Source: Paenibacillus xylanexedens (GTDB taxonomy: Bacteria; Bacillota; Bacilli; Paenibacillales; Paenibacillaceae). Taken from it: 64,000 nucleotides of DNA. Below, in pieces: positions 63,015-64,000 of the stretch (positions are counted from its first letter, which is position 1; every line of letters begins with the position of its first letter). Under the pieces are notes generated by a model. That model saw nothing but the letters and a program-made list of their open reading frames with translations. It had not been told where the DNA came from and did not search any database. The DNA lies in NCBI RefSeq assembly GCF_017874615.1, contig NZ_JAGIKV010000009.1:62001-126000 (forward strand). The letters are read 5' to 3'. The position numbers and the translations under genes are program-made.

Positions 63015-63953
63015 TTGAAACACTTAACTTTGTTTAAATGGTTAACCGTATTAACCTGTCTTGTCATGTTTCTGGCCACTTTTGGTGGAGGTATCGTAAC
63101 CAAAACGGAATCGGGCCTTGGCTGCGGAACAGAATGGCCTTTATGTAACGGAAAACTCGTTCCCGCACATACTGTGGCTTCACTCATTGAATATTCCCAT
63201 CGCGCTGTAAGTGCACTGGCTGGACTGTTGTCCATTGCCTCGTTTGTCGCTTTTCTGCGGTTTGGCAAGTCACGTCGTGACCTGCAATTGTTTTCTTTCT
63301 TAACTCTGGTATTTGTTATCGTCCAGGGAATCATGGGGGCTTTTGCCGTTGTCTTCTCTCAATCTTCAGCAGTCATGGCACTGCATTTTGGCTTTGCACT
63401 GATTGCTTTTGCCAGTTCTCTAATGATGGCGCTGGGCATAAGGCAAGAGGCCAAAGATGGCGGATTGGAGCGCCTGAATAAATATCCTCGGGTTAGCAAA
63501 AAATTCAGGAATCTGGTCTGGTTCTCCACCATTTACACATATCTCGTGGTATACACGGGTGCATTTGTAAGTCACACGGATTCTGCCGGCGGATGCTCCG
63601 GATTTCCGCTCTGTAACGGTCAGATTATTCCTGAGCTTTCGGGTGGGGTAGCGGTTGCGTTTGCTCACCGTGCAGCTGCTGCGTCGCTCGTGATTGTTAT
63701 CGCCATTCTGGGTCATTTCGCATATCGGAATCATCCGGATAACAAGGAAATGCGGACCCTTGGCGTGATATCCGTTGTTCTCATTCTGATGCAAGTAGTC
63801 ATCGGTATCTCCATGATGTTTACGATGAGCCGTCCGGAAGTATACATGTTCGTAGCTCTCGCGCATATGCTGGATATCGCCATATTGTTCGGGGTCTTAA
63901 CGTATATGAGTTTCCTGGTGTACAAGCTGCATCGCCCGGTTAATCGGTTCTAA
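63015..63953 (+). CDS. ctaA: heme A synthase
   Basis: 312 residues from TTG 63015 with GGGTGAG ahead. Eight membrane helices in two homologous halves. TKTESGLGCGTEWPLCNGKL holds the conserved Glu and the first Cys pair, SHTDSAGGCSGFPLCNGQII the second pair; heme-ligand His residues are in EYSHRAVSAL, ALHFGFALI, AFAHRAAAAS and ALAHMLDIA. Oxidises heme O to heme A for cytochrome oxidase. ctaB would be expected nearby but is not in the window. Confidence 0.92.
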   Translation: MKHLTLFKWLTVLTCLVMFLATFGGGIVTKTESGLGCGTEWPLCNGKLVPAHTVASLIEYSHRAVSALAGLLSIASFVAFLRFGKSRRDLQLFSFLTLVFVIVQGIMGAFAVVFSQSSAVMALHFGFALIAFASSLMMALGIRQEAKDGGLERLNKYPRVSKKFRNLVWFSTIYTYLVVYTGAFVSHTDSAGGCSGFPLCNGQIIPELSGGVAVAFAHRAAAASLVIVIAILGHFAYRNHPDNKEMRTLGVISVVLILMQVVIGISMMFTMSRPEVYMFVALAHMLDIAILFGVLTYMSFLVYKLHRPVNRF

Positions 63954-63962
63954 ATTCCTTCA

Positions 63963-64000
63963 GTCCACCATCCAGTGATGTACATCATTGGACAGGTGGA
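63963..64000 (+). terminator. hairpin after ctaA, cut by the window end
   Basis: TCCACC..TCCA.TGATG pairs with CATCA.TGGA..GGTGGA right up to the last base. Probably the ctaA terminator; the tail is not visible. Confidence 0.6.

Noticed and set aside
1..64000. CRISPR array, tRNA or rRNA genes, type VII secretion machinery
   Set aside because: I saw no regularly spaced repeats, no tRNA-like cloverleaf, no rRNA sequence, and no EssC/YukB-type ATPase gene in the window; the T-box is the only tRNA-related element.

Overview
The window looks like a chromosomal segment of a spore-forming, Gram-positive Firmicute, most likely a Paenibacillus species. The basis is inference from gene content: two alpha/beta small acid-soluble spore proteins, YunB, LytH, YlbJ and a SpoVB/MurJ-type flippase; S-layer-homology surface proteins; a Trp T-box; and yunB/lytH/lipA/yutD neighbours as in Bacillus. 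No rRNA or tRNA gene and no CRISPR array was seen.

Bases 1-6.4 kb are an AT-rich accessory region of polymorphic-toxin debris. Two toxin C-terminal cassettes, each followed by a probable immunity gene, begin at the same 14-base junction (22-35 and 4701-4714). Between them lie a nonsense-mutated Rep_trans-like replication gene, an XRE repressor, a serine recombinase with a perfect 17-bp inverted repeat upstream, and an IS110-family transposase. A 12-G tract forms the ribosome-binding site of the second immunity gene.

Bases 6.6-22.7 kb are the most interesting part: a repeated surface and effector module. A unit consists of an SLH-domain protein, a very large secreted protein whose start overlaps the SLH stop (ATGA), a DUF1433-like lipoprotein, and a lipase with its catalytic domain first and a helical LXG-like domain last. 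Two near-complete units stand in tandem (9.3-15.8 and 15.9-22.4 kb), followed by one WXG100-like partner gene. A third, decayed unit (6.6-8.6 kb) has lost its large gene and picked up a toxin tail with a Syd-like immunity gene. Lipase plus lipoprotein plus WXG partner resembles the TslA/TilA/TlaA type VII-secreted lipase system of Staphylococcus aureus. Linkage to SLH and giant surface proteins is, to my knowledge, not described. The second lipase is frameshifted just after its catalytic serine.

Bases 22.8-64 kb are core chromosome. They carry a decayed AraC gene and an HxlR regulator; the pentose phosphate genes zwf, gnd and tal; yunB, lytH, lipA and yutD; nadK and ylbJ; a truncated globin; an M3 oligopeptidase with an in-frame TGA at codon 9; two SASP genes; T-box-controlled trpS; a Sco protein; two paralogous class B penicillin-binding proteins; the manganese ABC transporter mntABCD behind a likely MntR box; HAD, DUF456 and MurJ-type genes; yppC; a thioredoxin-like gene; and heme A synthase ctaA. 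Four copies of a palindromic intergenic repeat (26.0, 45.2, 57.3 and 62.6 kb) lie between these genes.
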